A DNA stretch of 64,000 bases from Opitutia bacterium (GTDB lineage: Bacteria > Verrucomicrobiota > Verrucomicrobiia > Opitutales > Opitutaceae), in assembly GCA_947474365.1 (NCBI GenBank), contig CANJIU010000026.1, positions 1 to 64,000 of the forward strand, given 5' to 3'. Below are positions 55,595 to 64,000 of the stretch, piece by piece. Positions within the stretch are counted from its first letter, which is position 1. Every line of letters begins with the position of its first letter. The translations under genes were made by a program, and so were the position numbers. The notes below the pieces were generated by a model. That model worked only from the letters and a program-made list of their open reading frames with translations, ran no database searches and was not told the DNA's origin.

Positions 55595-55716
55595 ATAAGT
55601 AATGGCCAAGGAGGTCGACCTTCGCCGGGCTGGTCGCACTCGCCGTCCGGCTCTTCGGCAAGAACGGGAGCGCCCGAAACCCTACCGGCAGGTGGAAAAC
55701 GCCATCAAGGGACGCA

Positions 55717-55749
55717 GCATAGACATAGCATAGACATAGCATAGACATA
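55717..55749 (+). repeat. Three exact 11-bp tandem repeats
   Basis: The unit gcatagacata occurs three times in a row with no mismatch. Eleven bases is about one DNA turn, so a protein could bind all copies on one face. Confidence 0.9.
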
Positions 55750-56115
55750 GCTGGGAGCCGGCAGGACGGTCGCGCCCCGTCGATTCCAGTTGGTCTGGGG
55801 GCGAAAGGAGGGGCCGCGTCATGAAAAAACCGCACCGGGTAAATCCCCTAGAGAATGGCGCCGAAGTCGTCCCAATCTGGACCGTCCTGACCGGATCGGT
55901 CCGCTGAATGCGAGGCGGACGGGGGCAATCCGCGGAATGCGGTTTCGTTCAACAGGCAGACTCGGCCCCGTGACCGGTTGCGGGGCTATCCGTACTCGCC
56001 GTGCGGCGGTTCGGCCAGAACAGGGGGGCAAAACCCGGCCGGACGCCTGAACCCGTCTTCAGCTGCAGCAAGGCTGCTGCCCGGCAGTTACCGGTCAGCT
56101 GCCTGTCAGCAGGTA

Positions 56116-56214
56116 GCGGACAGCAACAACACAGGGAGCGGGCAGCAAGCCGGCAGCAACGCTGCAGCAAGCGGACAGCAAGCCCACAGCAAGCGGATAG
56201 CAAGCGCCCAGCAA
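56116..56214 (+). repeat. Degenerate 11-bp tandem array (consensus gcgnncagcaa)
   Basis: Nine units in strict 11-bp register: gcggacagcaa, one weak unit (caacacaggga), then gcgggcagcaa, gccggcagcaa, cgctgcagcaa, gcggacagcaa, gcccacagcaa, gcggatagcaa and gcgcccagcaa. The last six or so bases hold nearly constant while the first five vary, an iteron-like pattern. Confidence 0.85.
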
Positions 56215-56492
56215 CAACCCACCACTCCCGCGGCCATCAATGGCCGAACGGGTAGTATTCCCGTCGAGGTGACGCGCGAGAAACAAAGGGGCGCTGTGTC
56301 CTAAATACACTCGAAAGCGGAGGGGGAATTGGGACTGGTCCGTTTGTTTCTGCCATCTGTAAGGGGAGAGGGGATGTTTTACCGCGGCCAATTGCAATTC
56401 GAGTTGATGGTCGGTTGGGGCACGGACGGGGTCGCCCGGATATTTCATCCGTGGGATGAAGACTGGATGTGATTTCCGCTCAAGTTTTTTGT

Positions 56493-57130
56493 ATGAACAA
56501 TCCAACGACAGAAGCAACCGACGCCCGGTCTTCGGCAGACTTTCAGCAGGCTTCGGTCCATCCAGTTTCAAGACCTCGGTGTCCGAAAAGGCGTGGTCGA
56601 TTTTTCCAGAGGGACGCTGTCGAGCGACGGTGGGGCACTGCTGCTGCGCCAGATCGACGCCGGACTGGGTTTAAGGGGGCGGCTGGCGAGTTGCTTCCGC
56701 GACCGGCGCGATCGGTGTTTTGCCGATCATGCGATGCCGCAATTGCGGGCGCAGCGGATTCACGGGCTGGCGCTGGGTTATGAAGACTTCAACGATCACG
56801 AGCAATTGCGGCGCAACCCGGTGCTGGCGACGGCGTGCGACAAGGCCGATCCGCTGGGCGTGGACCGGTTCAACCCAGAGAATCGTGGCATCCCCCTCGC
56901 CGTGCCCGCGAGGTTGAACCGGCGGAGTTGTCCAACAACAAGGTGACGCGGTGTCACAAGCTGCCGCACGATCCGGCCAAGTTGGCGGCGTGTCTGTTGG
57001 AGATGGCCGCGCGTTGCCCGGCGCAGCACGCCAAGGAGGTGGTGATCGACCTGGATTGTAGTTGGATTGTGCGCGCGGCGAGATGGCGAACGCGCTCAAG
57101 CAGCAGGTGCTGGATTCGGAGGTCGGGAGG
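56493..57130 (+). pseudogene. IS1380-family transposase remnant
   Basis: Pieces of a DDE transposase in order but in four frames: N-terminus MNNPTTEATDARSSADFQQA (56493 on); IQFQDLGVRKGVVDF then SRGTLSSDGGALLLRQID and LALGYEDFNDHEQLRRNPV; ELSNNKVTRCHKLPHDPAKL and HAKEVVIDLD; then RGEMANALKQQ from the C-terminal half. The middle (about residues 150-330, holding catalytic acids) is deleted and the end is missing. It abuts the M48 gene. The element cannot move by itself. Confidence 0.85.
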
Positions 57131-57142
57131 AAAGGCGGCCCG

Positions 57143-57958
57143 CTATTTCAGGATGATCGGGCCGGTCTTGACCGCGCTCTTTTCCTGCTCCGCGAGGGCC
57201 TTGGGCATCGCATCCATCAGCTGGAGAATCCGTTCGGGGTGCGACGGGTGGGTGGAGAGGAATCCGGGTTGGATCGGGTCATTGGCGGTTTCCAGTTCCA
57301 GCGCCTCGAGGACCTTGACGGATTCCCTCGGGTCGTAGCCGGCACGGGCCATGTACATGAGCCCGACGTAGTCGGCCTCCTTTTCCTTGGCGCGATCAAA
57401 CGCAAAGCCGCTTATACCTGTCGTGAGTCCGTAGGCCGCGCTCAGGGCGTCCACGGTCAGCAGGGGAGCGCCGGCCGCCATGCCGCCGAGCATGCCCACG
57501 GTGCCGACGGTGGAGACGGCGAGTTCCCGGGAGAGTTTTTCATGGACATGCTTCGCTGTCACGTGGGCGATTTCGTGGGCGATGACGGATGCGAGCTGAT
57601 CGTCGTTTTTCACGATCTTGAAGAGCCCGGTGAAGACGCCGACCTTTCCGCCGGCCATCGCGAAGGCGTTGATCTGGGGGACGTCGAACACGACGAATTC
57701 CCAATCGGCGTCAGGCATGTCCCAGAACACCACCTTGGAGATGCGATCGCCCACGCGACGGAGTTGGTCGTTGCGGTCCTTGTCGCGCGACACCCGATGG
57801 CGGCGTTTCATGTCGTCGAACATCGTGATGCTCATCTTGGTGACCTCCTTGTCGTCGACGAGGTTCATGGCTTTGCGGCCGGTGACCGGGACTTCGTAGC
57901 ATCCGGCGAGCAGCAGGCCGAGGAGGGAAACGACGAGGAAACGGCGGGAGGCGTGCAT
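57143..57958 (-). CDS. M48-family lipoprotein metallopeptidase
   Basis: A 271-aa lipoprotein of the LoiP/BepA (Ste24/M48) group. ATG 57958 gives a signal with lipobox LLAGC (Cys20). Zinc motif HEIAHVTAKH (H-E-x-x-H) and the third ligand in EKEADYVGLMYM. It likely degrades or folds misfolded envelope proteins. The last residues (KSAVKTGPIILK) end just where the IS remnant starts, so the C-terminus may have been altered by that insertion. It diverges from the envelope operon. Confidence 0.92.
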   Translation of the reverse strand: MHASRRFLVVSLLGLLLAGCYEVPVTGRKAMNLVDDKEVTKMSITMFDDMKRRHRVSRDKDRNDQLRRVGDRISKVVFWDMPDADWEFVVFDVPQINAFAMAGGKVGVFTGLFKIVKNDDQLASVIAHEIAHVTAKHVHEKLSRELAVSTVGTVGMLGGMAAGAPLLTVDALSAAYGLTTGISGFAFDRAKEKEADYVGLMYMARAGYDPRESVKVLEALELETANDPIQPGFLSTHPSHPERILQLMDAMPKALAEQEKSAVKTGPIILK

Positions 57959-58205
57959 GACAAAGCGTGTGGCGAGGGAGTGGTTGGGAATCAAGATTTC
58001 ACCTTCCGGAGGCACAGGAGCGAGACTCGTCCTCCGACCAAATCGTTACCAAAAAGGTCTGGGAAGAAGGGAATGCCCTTTGCATTTTGGCACGATCCTC
58101 GCATTGTGGGCCCGGTTCGGGAATCGCCCCTGGTTCACCGAATGAACAACCAACGCATTTGTTCGTCTAACTGTTTCGTGTTAAAAACGTCTTCCCTGAA
58201 AAACC

Positions 58206-59918
58206 ATGGCTGAGGAACTTGAGTCTGGATCAACGAAGAAACGTCGCGTGATCCATTGGAATCCGGAGGCGGGGCGTGAACAGGTGCGCCGCCGTTGGAC
58301 GTGGAAACGCATCTTGGGCTGGGGCGTGGGCGGCACGTTTGGGCTGCTGATTGCCGCCGGGTTGGTGATACGCGGGATCAAGCTGGTGATGGGGCCGGAT
58401 GTTTTTCAGCCCAAGCCGGCGGTGGTGGCGGCGCCGGGGCAGACGGTGGAAGACGCGAATACGGCCTTTGTCAGTGTCTCGAAAGCGGAGCAGGCGCACG
58501 AAATGGCGGCGAAGGCGATTCGCGAGGTGCGGCGCATGCCCACGGACCATCCGGTGCAGCTGGAGCAGATGATCATGATGGAGAAAAATTTTCAGGAAGG
58601 CGAAATCCTGCTGAAGAAGCATGAGTACAGCCAATCGTTCGTGATCTTCGAAGGACTCAACAAGGACATGGACGCGTTTGTCAAAAACGTGAAAGCCAAG
58701 GGCGAGGCGCGGCAGTCGTACGATGCGATTCTGCTGCGGATTAAGGATCTTGAGCTGGCGCGTACGCTGTCGCCGGGGAGCCTGGAGGCGGCGTTTGAGG
58801 CGGCGGGTCAGGGCCGGCAATTGCTGACCGACGGGAATTTTACCGGCGCGAAGAAGGTGTTTGATCAGGGATTCGCGCAGCTCAAGAAGGCGGAGTTGGT
58901 GCTCGCCGATCATGTGAAGGAGAACCTGGTGGCGGGAGCCAAGGCGCTGTCGAAGGGTGACAAGGAGAGCGCCAAGAAGGCGTTTCAAGCCGCGCTGGAG
59001 AAGTCGCCCGGCAATGAAGCCGCCACCCAGGGGCTGAAGCGGGCTGAGAACATCGACCGGGTCTATGCGTTGCTGCAGCAGGGCGAGCGTTTGGAAAAAG
59101 AGGCCCAGTATGCCGAGGCGGCGGAGTCCTACAAAAAGGCATTTGCGCTCGATGCGTTTTCCGCGGCCGCGCAGGAAGGACAGTCCCGGGCCGCCCGGCT
59201 GGAGAAGGAAACGAAATTCGCGGTGGCGCGGGCGGCGGCGGACGCGGCGATCAAGGCGAAGGATTGGCCGAAAGCCATCACCGAGCTGCAGGGAGCGCTG
59301 AAGGTCTATCCGCAAAAGACTGACGTGCAGGCGATGCTGAAATCGGCCCGCGAAAACGCGCATAAGGAAGCGGTGCAGAAGGCGCTGGCCAAGGGTTTTG
59401 CCTACGAAAAGGCGTACCAATGGCGCGAGGCGCGCGATGCCTACCATGAGACGCTGCAACTGGAGCCCGATCAGTCCGACGCGAAGGAAGGTTACACCCG
59501 GGCTGGGACGGTGATTCGGGCGCTGCTGCAATATGAGAAGTTCATCGAGGCGGCGGAACAGCTCGCCAACAAGGCGGAGTTCCAGGCGGCGCTGCGGCGG
59601 TTCAACGAGGCGATGGCGGTCAAGCCGAGTTACCTCGAGTCCGGGGACCGCGTGCTGCAATTGCGGAATTTGCTCCAACAACAGAGCAAGCCGGTGGATG
59701 TAACGTTCAAGTCGGACGGCAACACGTGGGTTTCCATCACGAACTTCCGGACGCCGAGCAAATTTGAGAATTCGGTGATCAAGATTCTCCCGGGCGACTA
59801 CGAGGTGATCGGGCGCCGCAAGGGGTATCGCGACGTGAATATGCTCCTGCAAGTGCGGAACGGAACGCCTCCCCCGACTGTCACGGTGACGTGCAGTGTC
59901 TCGTCCGACCGCAGTTAA
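58206..59918 (+). CDS. Membrane-anchored TPR protein with C-terminal PEGA-like domain
   Basis: A 570-aa protein. Residues 1-40 are cytoplasmic and charged; one membrane helix follows (ILGWGVGGTFGLLIAAGLVI). The rest, outside the cytoplasm, is helical TPR: AKALSKGDKESAKKAFQAAL, EAAESYKKAFALDAFSAAA, WREARDAYHETLQLEPD, FQAALRRFNEAMAVKPSYLE. The last 80 residues are beta (KPVDVTFKSDGNTWVSI, ILPGDYEVIGRRKGYRD), like the PEGA domain. First gene of a four-gene run; it would organise the partners in the periplasm. Confidence 0.8.
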   Translation: MAEELESGSTKKRRVIHWNPEAGREQVRRRWTWKRILGWGVGGTFGLLIAAGLVIRGIKLVMGPDVFQPKPAVVAAPGQTVEDANTAFVSVSKAEQAHEMAAKAIREVRRMPTDHPVQLEQMIMMEKNFQEGEILLKKHEYSQSFVIFEGLNKDMDAFVKNVKAKGEARQSYDAILLRIKDLELARTLSPGSLEAAFEAAGQGRQLLTDGNFTGAKKVFDQGFAQLKKAELVLADHVKENLVAGAKALSKGDKESAKKAFQAALEKSPGNEAATQGLKRAENIDRVYALLQQGERLEKEAQYAEAAESYKKAFALDAFSAAAQEGQSRAARLEKETKFAVARAAADAAIKAKDWPKAITELQGALKVYPQKTDVQAMLKSARENAHKEAVQKALAKGFAYEKAYQWREARDAYHETLQLEPDQSDAKEGYTRAGTVIRALLQYEKFIEAAEQLANKAEFQAALRRFNEAMAVKPSYLESGDRVLQLRNLLQQQSKPVDVTFKSDGNTWVSITNFRTPSKFENSVIKILPGDYEVIGRRKGYRDVNMLLQVRNGTPPPTVTVTCSVSSDRS

Positions 59919-59922
59919 CCCC

Positions 59923-60759
59923 ATGACAAATTATTGTTTTATTCGCGCCGGGCGGCGGCTGGCCGTCGTTGCCTTCATGATGTCGAGTGTAGCCTGGAGT
60001 GCGGATGACCCGCGCGCGGGTTCGAATTCGACGCGAACGACGACGGTGCCGTCCGGGCAACGGGGCACTCCGTCGCGGGCGGGTGGGGGAAAAGGTCCGT
60101 TGCCAGACCCGGCTCTGCTCGATGGGTCGACCGTCCAGGCGGAGAAGAAGTCGGAGACCGGGATGATTGGGGATTTTGAACTTCCCGGTGATGACAACGC
60201 CAAGAGTGGCAAGGTGGGCGGTCCGCAAAAGCAGAACCAGGGTGCGGCCGGGGAGCAGGGGAAGAATTCTCCGATGGGAATGCCGCAGGGTGCGGGTGGC
60301 GCGCAGGATCAGCAGGCGAATCAACAGCAAGGTGGGGCCCAGGGTGGGGCGCAAGCCGGTACTCAGTCGCAAGCGGGCGCGCAGGCGGCCGGCGGAGGTG
60401 CCGAGGCGGGTGGTCCCCAGAATCCCGATGCAGCGGGGAAAGCGGTGGCCGGCGGCGGAGACCAGGGCGCACAGCCCAAGGGAATGCAGGTTGCCTCATT
60501 GGGTGGCGAGGCCTCGGGCGGCGGCGCGCAGGGCGATGCAGGCCTTGGCGAGAAGCCCAAGCAGGTCGCGCTCGGCGACTCCGCGATGAAAATTGAACAG
60601 TCGGCGACCGCCCCGGGTGTCGTCGGTGCGCAGCAACAGCAGGTGGCCGGGGCAACCCAGCAACACGAAAAAGGCACGGGCTCGGGAGGCAAGGGACCGG
60701 GAGGTGCTGCTGGCGGCAATCGCGTGGAAAAGGGACGGGCCATCCCGTCGGGTCTGTAA
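59923..60759 (+). CDS. Exported Gly/Gln/Ala-rich low-complexity protein
   Basis: A 278-aa protein from ATG 59923 with N-terminal signal (LAVVAFMMSSVAWSA). After residue 30 it is almost all Gly, Gln, Ala and charged residues (AQDQQANQQQGGAQGGAQ, GGKGPGGAAGGN). No fold is expected. Such spacers are common in surface proteins. It starts 4 nt after the TPR gene and belongs to the same transcript. Confidence 0.65.
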   Translation: MTNYCFIRAGRRLAVVAFMMSSVAWSADDPRAGSNSTRTTTVPSGQRGTPSRAGGGKGPLPDPALLDGSTVQAEKKSETGMIGDFELPGDDNAKSGKVGGPQKQNQGAAGEQGKNSPMGMPQGAGGAQDQQANQQQGGAQGGAQAGTQSQAGAQAAGGGAEAGGPQNPDAAGKAVAGGGDQGAQPKGMQVASLGGEASGGGAQGDAGLGEKPKQVALGDSAMKIEQSATAPGVVGAQQQQVAGATQQHEKGTGSGGKGPGGAAGGNRVEKGRAIPSGL

Positions 60760-60778
60760 TCGTTGAACCGCTGCTCCT

Positions 60779-61927
60779 GTGAACTATTTCCGTGTCATCC
60801 TGCCGGTCTTGGCGTTTGCGGCTTCGGCGCTGACGGCGTCGGCCTCAACAATCATCTATCCGGTCGATGCCATCGATGACTTGATGACGCTACCCGCCGA
60901 GGAATTCCGGGCGAAGTACGCGGGAATCAATATTACGGGACTCGGGCCGAGTGACGAAGGCTGGTATGTGCGGTATCGGCACGAGAACCTCACGTGTCTG
61001 TTCGGGCCGTTGGCGGAGCGGGAGGATGCGCGGAAACGGAAGTGGGAAATGGAAACGGTGCGCGACGCCGCCATTCGCAACCGCGCGACGCTCGCCAGCA
61101 GCCAAGTTGATTTTGTCCGGTTTACGTTTTCCGGCGTGATGGGGAAACGTGGCCAGGGTGGCGGAGGGGGAGGTACGGGTGGGATGGGCCGAATCTCGGC
61201 GGACGGCAAGAGCGGTCCCGATGGTGATCTCGACGGAGACGGAATTCCGAATGCGTTGGACGACGACATGGACGGCGATGGAATTCCCAACGACAAGGAT
61301 GACGACATCGACGGCGATGGGATTCCCAACGACAAGGATGACTATTCGTTCGGCAAGATGGACGATAAGATTCGCTCGGAGCTAGGGTTGCCATTGGCGG
61401 GCGACGGCGGCGATGGCAAGGATGGCAGCGGCAAGGACGGAACGGGAAAGGGCGGTGGTGGTAAGGACGGGAAGGGCCAAGGTGGCGACCAAAGTGGTGC
61501 GATCGCGGATGCGACGGCCAAGGGCAAAGACGGTCGCGGAGGTAATGGCGGCGCCGATGCCGGAAGCGACGGAGGCCAGGATGGCCAAGGCGGAGGCGGC
61601 GATGGCTCCAATCAACAAGCTGGCGGGAACCAGCGTGGTGGCCAACGACAGGTGGCCTCGAATCAACGTGGTTCGCAGGGTGGCCAACAAGGCGGTTCAT
61701 CGGGTCAACAAGGTGGGCAGTCTGGTCAGCAGGGCGGCCAGCAAGGCGGGCAGCAAGGCGGACAATCGGGTCAACAGGGCGGACAGTCTGGGCAGCAGGG
61801 TGGCCAGCAAGGTGGGCAGTCCGGTTCGTCTGGCGGACAATCGGGGTCGTCTTCAAGCAGCAGTGGCGGCGGCGGTAATCCGCTTTCCCTCATGAGCGCC
61901 CTTTTGAAGATGATTCTTGGAATCTGA
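60779..61927 (+). CDS. Exported protein with TSP3-type calcium repeats and Gly/Gln-rich tail
   Basis: A 382-aa protein from GTG 60779, with signal peptide (VILPVLAFAASALTASAS). Residues 20-125 are a small folded domain (VDAIDDLMTLPAEEFRAKYA). Residues 147-190 are three thrombospondin-3-type calcium repeats (DGDLDGDGIPNALDDD; DGDGIPNDKDDD twice), from a nearly exact 36-bp DNA repeat at 61227-61345. Residues 205-360 are Gly/Gln/Ser, with a run of SGQQGGQ units. The last 17 residues (NPLSLMSALLKMILGI) are hydrophobic. Likely surface-exposed; may serve as stalk. Its stop overlaps the next start. Confidence 0.75.
   Translation: MNYFRVILPVLAFAASALTASASTIIYPVDAIDDLMTLPAEEFRAKYAGINITGLGPSDEGWYVRYRHENLTCLFGPLAEREDARKRKWEMETVRDAAIRNRATLASSQVDFVRFTFSGVMGKRGQGGGGGGTGGMGRISADGKSGPDGDLDGDGIPNALDDDMDGDGIPNDKDDDIDGDGIPNDKDDYSFGKMDDKIRSELGLPLAGDGGDGKDGSGKDGTGKGGGGKDGKGQGGDQSGAIADATAKGKDGRGGNGGADAGSDGGQDGQGGGGDGSNQQAGGNQRGGQRQVASNQRGSQGGQQGGSSGQQGGQSGQQGGQQGGQQGGQSGQQGGQSGQQGGQQGGQSGSSGGQSGSSSSSSGGGGNPLSLMSALLKMILGI
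61227..61345 (+). repeat. 36-bp coding repeats (calcium-binding TSP3 units)
   Basis: Three copies of a unit built on gacggcgatggaattccc followed by aacgacaaggatgacgac. They are inside the TSP3-protein gene and are prone to copy-number change. Confidence 0.75.
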
Positions 61928-63309
61928 TGGATAGAGTGACGGCCAGCGGCCCGGGCAGCTGCGCTGCTTGCGCCCTGTGCGTTCGAATCTCCGGGGCCAG
62001 GTTTGCCGCGGTGCTGGCAGTGATCTTGATGTTGCCGGCCGGTGTGATTGCGGCGGAGAATTCTTCGGCAACTCAGGCGATGCAACTGGCCCGGGAAGGG
62101 GCGGCGGCCGCTGAGTTGAAGGACACGGCAACGTACCTCGCGAAGATGGAAGCTGCGGCGGCGCTGCGACCGGACTTTCCGAGGATCCTGGTGAATCTGG
62201 CCGCCGCGCAGCTTGCGTCCGAGCGCCCTGACGAGTCGATTGCGACGCTGGAGCGGCTTGCGGCGCTGGGAGTGAGTTCGCCAGTCGAAAAGTCGGAGGA
62301 CTTCGTGGCATTGCGTGCGCGCCGTGAGTTTCAAGCGGTCGTCAAGAAACTCGCCGCGAATCTTCATCCGAAGGGCGCGGGCGAAGTGGCCTTTTCCCTT
62401 CGTGAGGTCACGGGTCTGATTGAGGGCATCGCGTGGCGGGAGAAGAACGGGCAGTTCTTTTTTGGTGATGTCAATGGACGCGCGGTGTGGGTGCGGCAGG
62501 CCAAGGATGGAACTTTGCGGCGATTCACTCCGGAGGGAGATGAACTCCTCGGAGTTTTCGGCCTCGTGGTCGACGAGGCGGCCGGGGCGCTTTGGGCGGC
62601 GACGTCGGCGGTACCGGCCATGCGGGGCTTTACTCCGGATCAGGATGGCACGGCGGCGCTGGCCGAAATCGATCTGGAAACGGGTGCTGTTCGCCGGACG
62701 ATTCCGGTGGTGCGGCGTGTGGGTGATCAGCAGTCGCACGTGCTCGGGGATCTCGCGCTCGCGGCGGACGGCAGCGTGTTTGTGCCCGACAGTGGCGGAC
62801 CGGTGTTGTGGCGGCTACCGCCGGGTGGAAGTGCGCTCGAGTCATTTGTCGAAAGCGGTGAGTTTCTCTCTCTCCAGGGAATTGGGCTTCTGCCCGCAGG
62901 TGTTGCGTTGCTCTCTGATCACGCCAACGGACTGCTGCGGGTCGATTTGGTGAGCCATGAGGTGCGACGATTGGAGGCGCCGACGAACACCACCTTGATC
63001 GGTCTCGATGGGATGACGTTGGCGGGCGACGGCAGTGTGATCGCGGTGCAAAACGGTCTGAGGCCGAACCGTGTGCTTCGAATCGAGGTTGACGCTGCCG
63101 GCGAGACCATTTTGGCGGTGACCGTTCTGGAATCCGGCCACATCACGATGGCGGCTCCGTCGCTTGGCTGCATCGCGACCGGCGGTGATTTTTTTTGCGT
63201 CGGCAATGCCGGATGGACCCGCTTTGAAGACACCGGGGGGCAACCGTCCGCGCCGAGAGTGGTGCCGATATTTCGCACGGTCCTGCCCGGGAAAAAGAGC
63301 GGTAGGTAA
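61927..63309 (+). CDS. Exported TPR-like plus beta-propeller protein
   Basis: A 460-aa protein with a hydrophobic N-terminal signal (VLAVILMLPAGVIAAE). Residues 48-130 are helical TPR-like (ATQAMQLAREGAAAAELKDT, FPRILVNLAAAQLASERPDE). Residues 150-455 form an SMP-30/NHL-like propeller: EGIAWREKNGQFFFGDVNGR, HVLGDLALAADGSVFVPDSG, LIGLDGMTLAGDGSVIAVQN. Related proteins are lactonases or scaffold domains. TGATG joins it to the preceding gene, so the four genes (58206-63309) are one operon. Confidence 0.82.
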   Translation: MDRVTASGPGSCAACALCVRISGARFAAVLAVILMLPAGVIAAENSSATQAMQLAREGAAAAELKDTATYLAKMEAAAALRPDFPRILVNLAAAQLASERPDESIATLERLAALGVSSPVEKSEDFVALRARREFQAVVKKLAANLHPKGAGEVAFSLREVTGLIEGIAWREKNGQFFFGDVNGRAVWVRQAKDGTLRRFTPEGDELLGVFGLVVDEAAGALWAATSAVPAMRGFTPDQDGTAALAEIDLETGAVRRTIPVVRRVGDQQSHVLGDLALAADGSVFVPDSGGPVLWRLPPGGSALESFVESGEFLSLQGIGLLPAGVALLSDHANGLLRVDLVSHEVRRLEAPTNTTLIGLDGMTLAGDGSVIAVQNGLRPNRVLRIEVDAAGETILAVTVLESGHITMAAPSLGCIATGGDFFCVGNAGWTRFEDTGGQPSAPRVVPIFRTVLPGKKSGR

Positions 63310-63322
63310 TCGGTGTGTTCGC

Positions 63323-64000
63323 CTACAGGTCCTGCAGCGCGATGAACGCGCCGCCGTGGAGATAGCACACTGTGCGCATCAGGTTCGCGAAGCGCAGGCC
63401 GGTGTTCCCCATCGAGAATTGATAGCGAATCGTGGTGGGGAATCCGACGGCGTTGATGGTCACCCTTCGGCTACCGTTTTCGTCGGCGGGATTCAGCTCC
63501 TCGAGTCGACGCATCACCACATCGGCGGAATCGCTTGAGTTGAATTCATCCCCGAAAACAAAAATGCCCATTCTCATCTTGGGATTGTCCTTGTCGTAGA
63601 GAAACCGCATCGCGTTGTAAATTCCCGGCACGGGATTGCTGACGGTATCCTGATCGTAACGGCGGAGGATTCGCCTGATTGAATCTCGCGTATCGCGGTT
63701 ATCAGGCAACCAGCCACCGGAACCGGTTCCGCGGCGCCCGAGGACAAAGCGGCCGTCGCCATCGAGGAGCTGAATTCCGTCGACATTCGGGTAGACGTCG
63801 AGCACCGCCTCGATTGTGCGGATGGCGATCGGCCAGAGTCCGCCGTTGTTGGGGTCGCGCATCGAACCCGACGTGTCGATGACGAACGCGATGTAATTGT
63901 TTCCCACCGGCAGGCCGACGGGCGCCGGCTTCACGTCGGGCAGCACCATTTCGTAGTCCGGTTTCTTCTGCCGTGCGGCGATTTCCTTTTTCAGGTCGTC
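63323..64000 (-). CDS. VWA-domain protein, N-terminal part off the window edge
   Basis: The C-terminal 226 codons or so of a VWA protein; the frame is still open at 64000 (residues DDLKKEIAARQKKPDYEM before VLPD). The metal-ion site is FVIDTSGSMRD (D-x-S-x-S), with later strands TINAVGFPTT and MGIFVFGDEF. VWA proteins often pair with ExbB/TolQ-like motors or AAA+ partners; those would be beyond the edge. It converges with the envelope operon, 13 nt apart. Confidence 0.88.
   Translation of the reverse strand, partial: DDLKKEIAARQKKPDYEMVLPDVKPAPVGLPVGNNYIAFVIDTSGSMRDPNNGGLWPIAIRTIEAVLDVYPNVDGIQLLDGDGRFVLGRRGTGSGGWLPDNRDTRDSIRRILRRYDQDTVSNPVPGIYNAMRFLYDKDNPKMRMGIFVFGDEFNSSDSADVVMRRLEELNPADENGSRRVTINAVGFPTTIRYQFSMGNTGLRFANLMRTVCYLHGGAFIALQDL

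Larger units (their letters stand above)
55251..56492. other. Non-coding region rich in hairpins and 11-bp repeats
   Basis: About 1.2 kb upstream of ppdK, with no convincing gene on either strand. It holds four perfect or near-perfect hairpins within 190 nt (55405-55594), a threefold exact 11-bp repeat (55717-55749) and a longer 11-bp array (56116-56214). It borders an IS1380 remnant, so it may be old mobile DNA or a structured control region. The ppdK promoter is in here but not identified. Confidence 0.7.

Noticed and set aside
56116-56214. CRISPR array
   Set aside because: Units are 11 bp and contiguous, with no spacers and no cas genes nearby.
58230-59924. A long open frame on the minus strand
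   Set aside because: Antisense to the membrane TPR gene; Arg/Leu-rich with no motif.

Overview
The window reads as one contig of a GC-rich member of the Verrucomicrobiota, most likely the Opitutaceae. This is inferred from the mix of families: PSCyt1/PSD1 cytochrome proteins paired with DUF1501, several formylglycine sulfatases, an Opitutaceae-style TonB receptor, the beta-sandwich repeats fused to a serpin, and many secreted or Tat-exported enzymes. No rRNA is present. One tRNA (Glu, anticodon CUC) is seen, and no dedicated transcription factor was recognised.

Layout. 0-1.3 kb: a cohesin-like/dockerin-like secreted pair, the second cut by an ISL3-like insertion whose transposase runs off the left edge. 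1.7-12.7 kb: exported carbohydrate-acid and polysaccharide enzymes (enolase-superfamily dehydratase, glycoside-hydrolase-like protein, DUF1501, PSD1 cytochrome, feruloyl-esterase-like protein, PQQ-type propeller, esterase). 12.7-13.5 kb: a decayed glycan-enzyme pseudogene. 13.6-30 kb: a beta-helix protein and a run of mostly single-gene housekeeping or stress functions (GNAT, redoxin, FecR-domain protein, lactonase, thymidine kinase, MFS, Tag glycosylase, Aas-like acyltransferase/synthetase, aldo/keto reductase, HPF, SDR, RluA, SGNH hydrolase, DUF2911), then tRNA-Glu. 30.8-44.7 kb: glycan-use genes (unknown secreted 601-aa protein, TIM-barrel isomerase, three sulfatases, a squalene-cyclase-repeat/PHP-like fusion, a TonB receptor). 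44.7-50.8 kb: a serpin fusion with a DmpA-type peptidase, and a coupled kinase/enolase-like pair. 50.8-55.3 kb: esterase, Phd/VapC toxin-antitoxin, pyruvate phosphate dikinase. 55.3-57.1 kb: non-coding DNA dense in hairpins and 11-bp repeats, then an IS1380 remnant. 57.1-64 kb: M48 lipoprotein peptidase, a four-gene envelope operon (membrane TPR, Gly/Gln-rich protein, TSP3/Gly-Gln protein, TPR-propeller), and a VWA protein running off the right edge.

How the genes fit together. Most of the window serves capture and breakdown of sulfated or esterified polysaccharide outside the cytoplasm. TonB receptor, sulfatases, esterases and glycoside hydrolase-like enzymes would act first, and the isomerase and dehydratase-like proteins later.

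The strongest candidates for something new are: the coupled aminoglycoside-phosphotransferase-fold kinase and divergent enolase (48.5-50.8 kb); the serpin fusion; the cyclase-repeat/PHP-like fusion; and the low-complexity envelope operon facing a VWA protein (58.2-64 kb).
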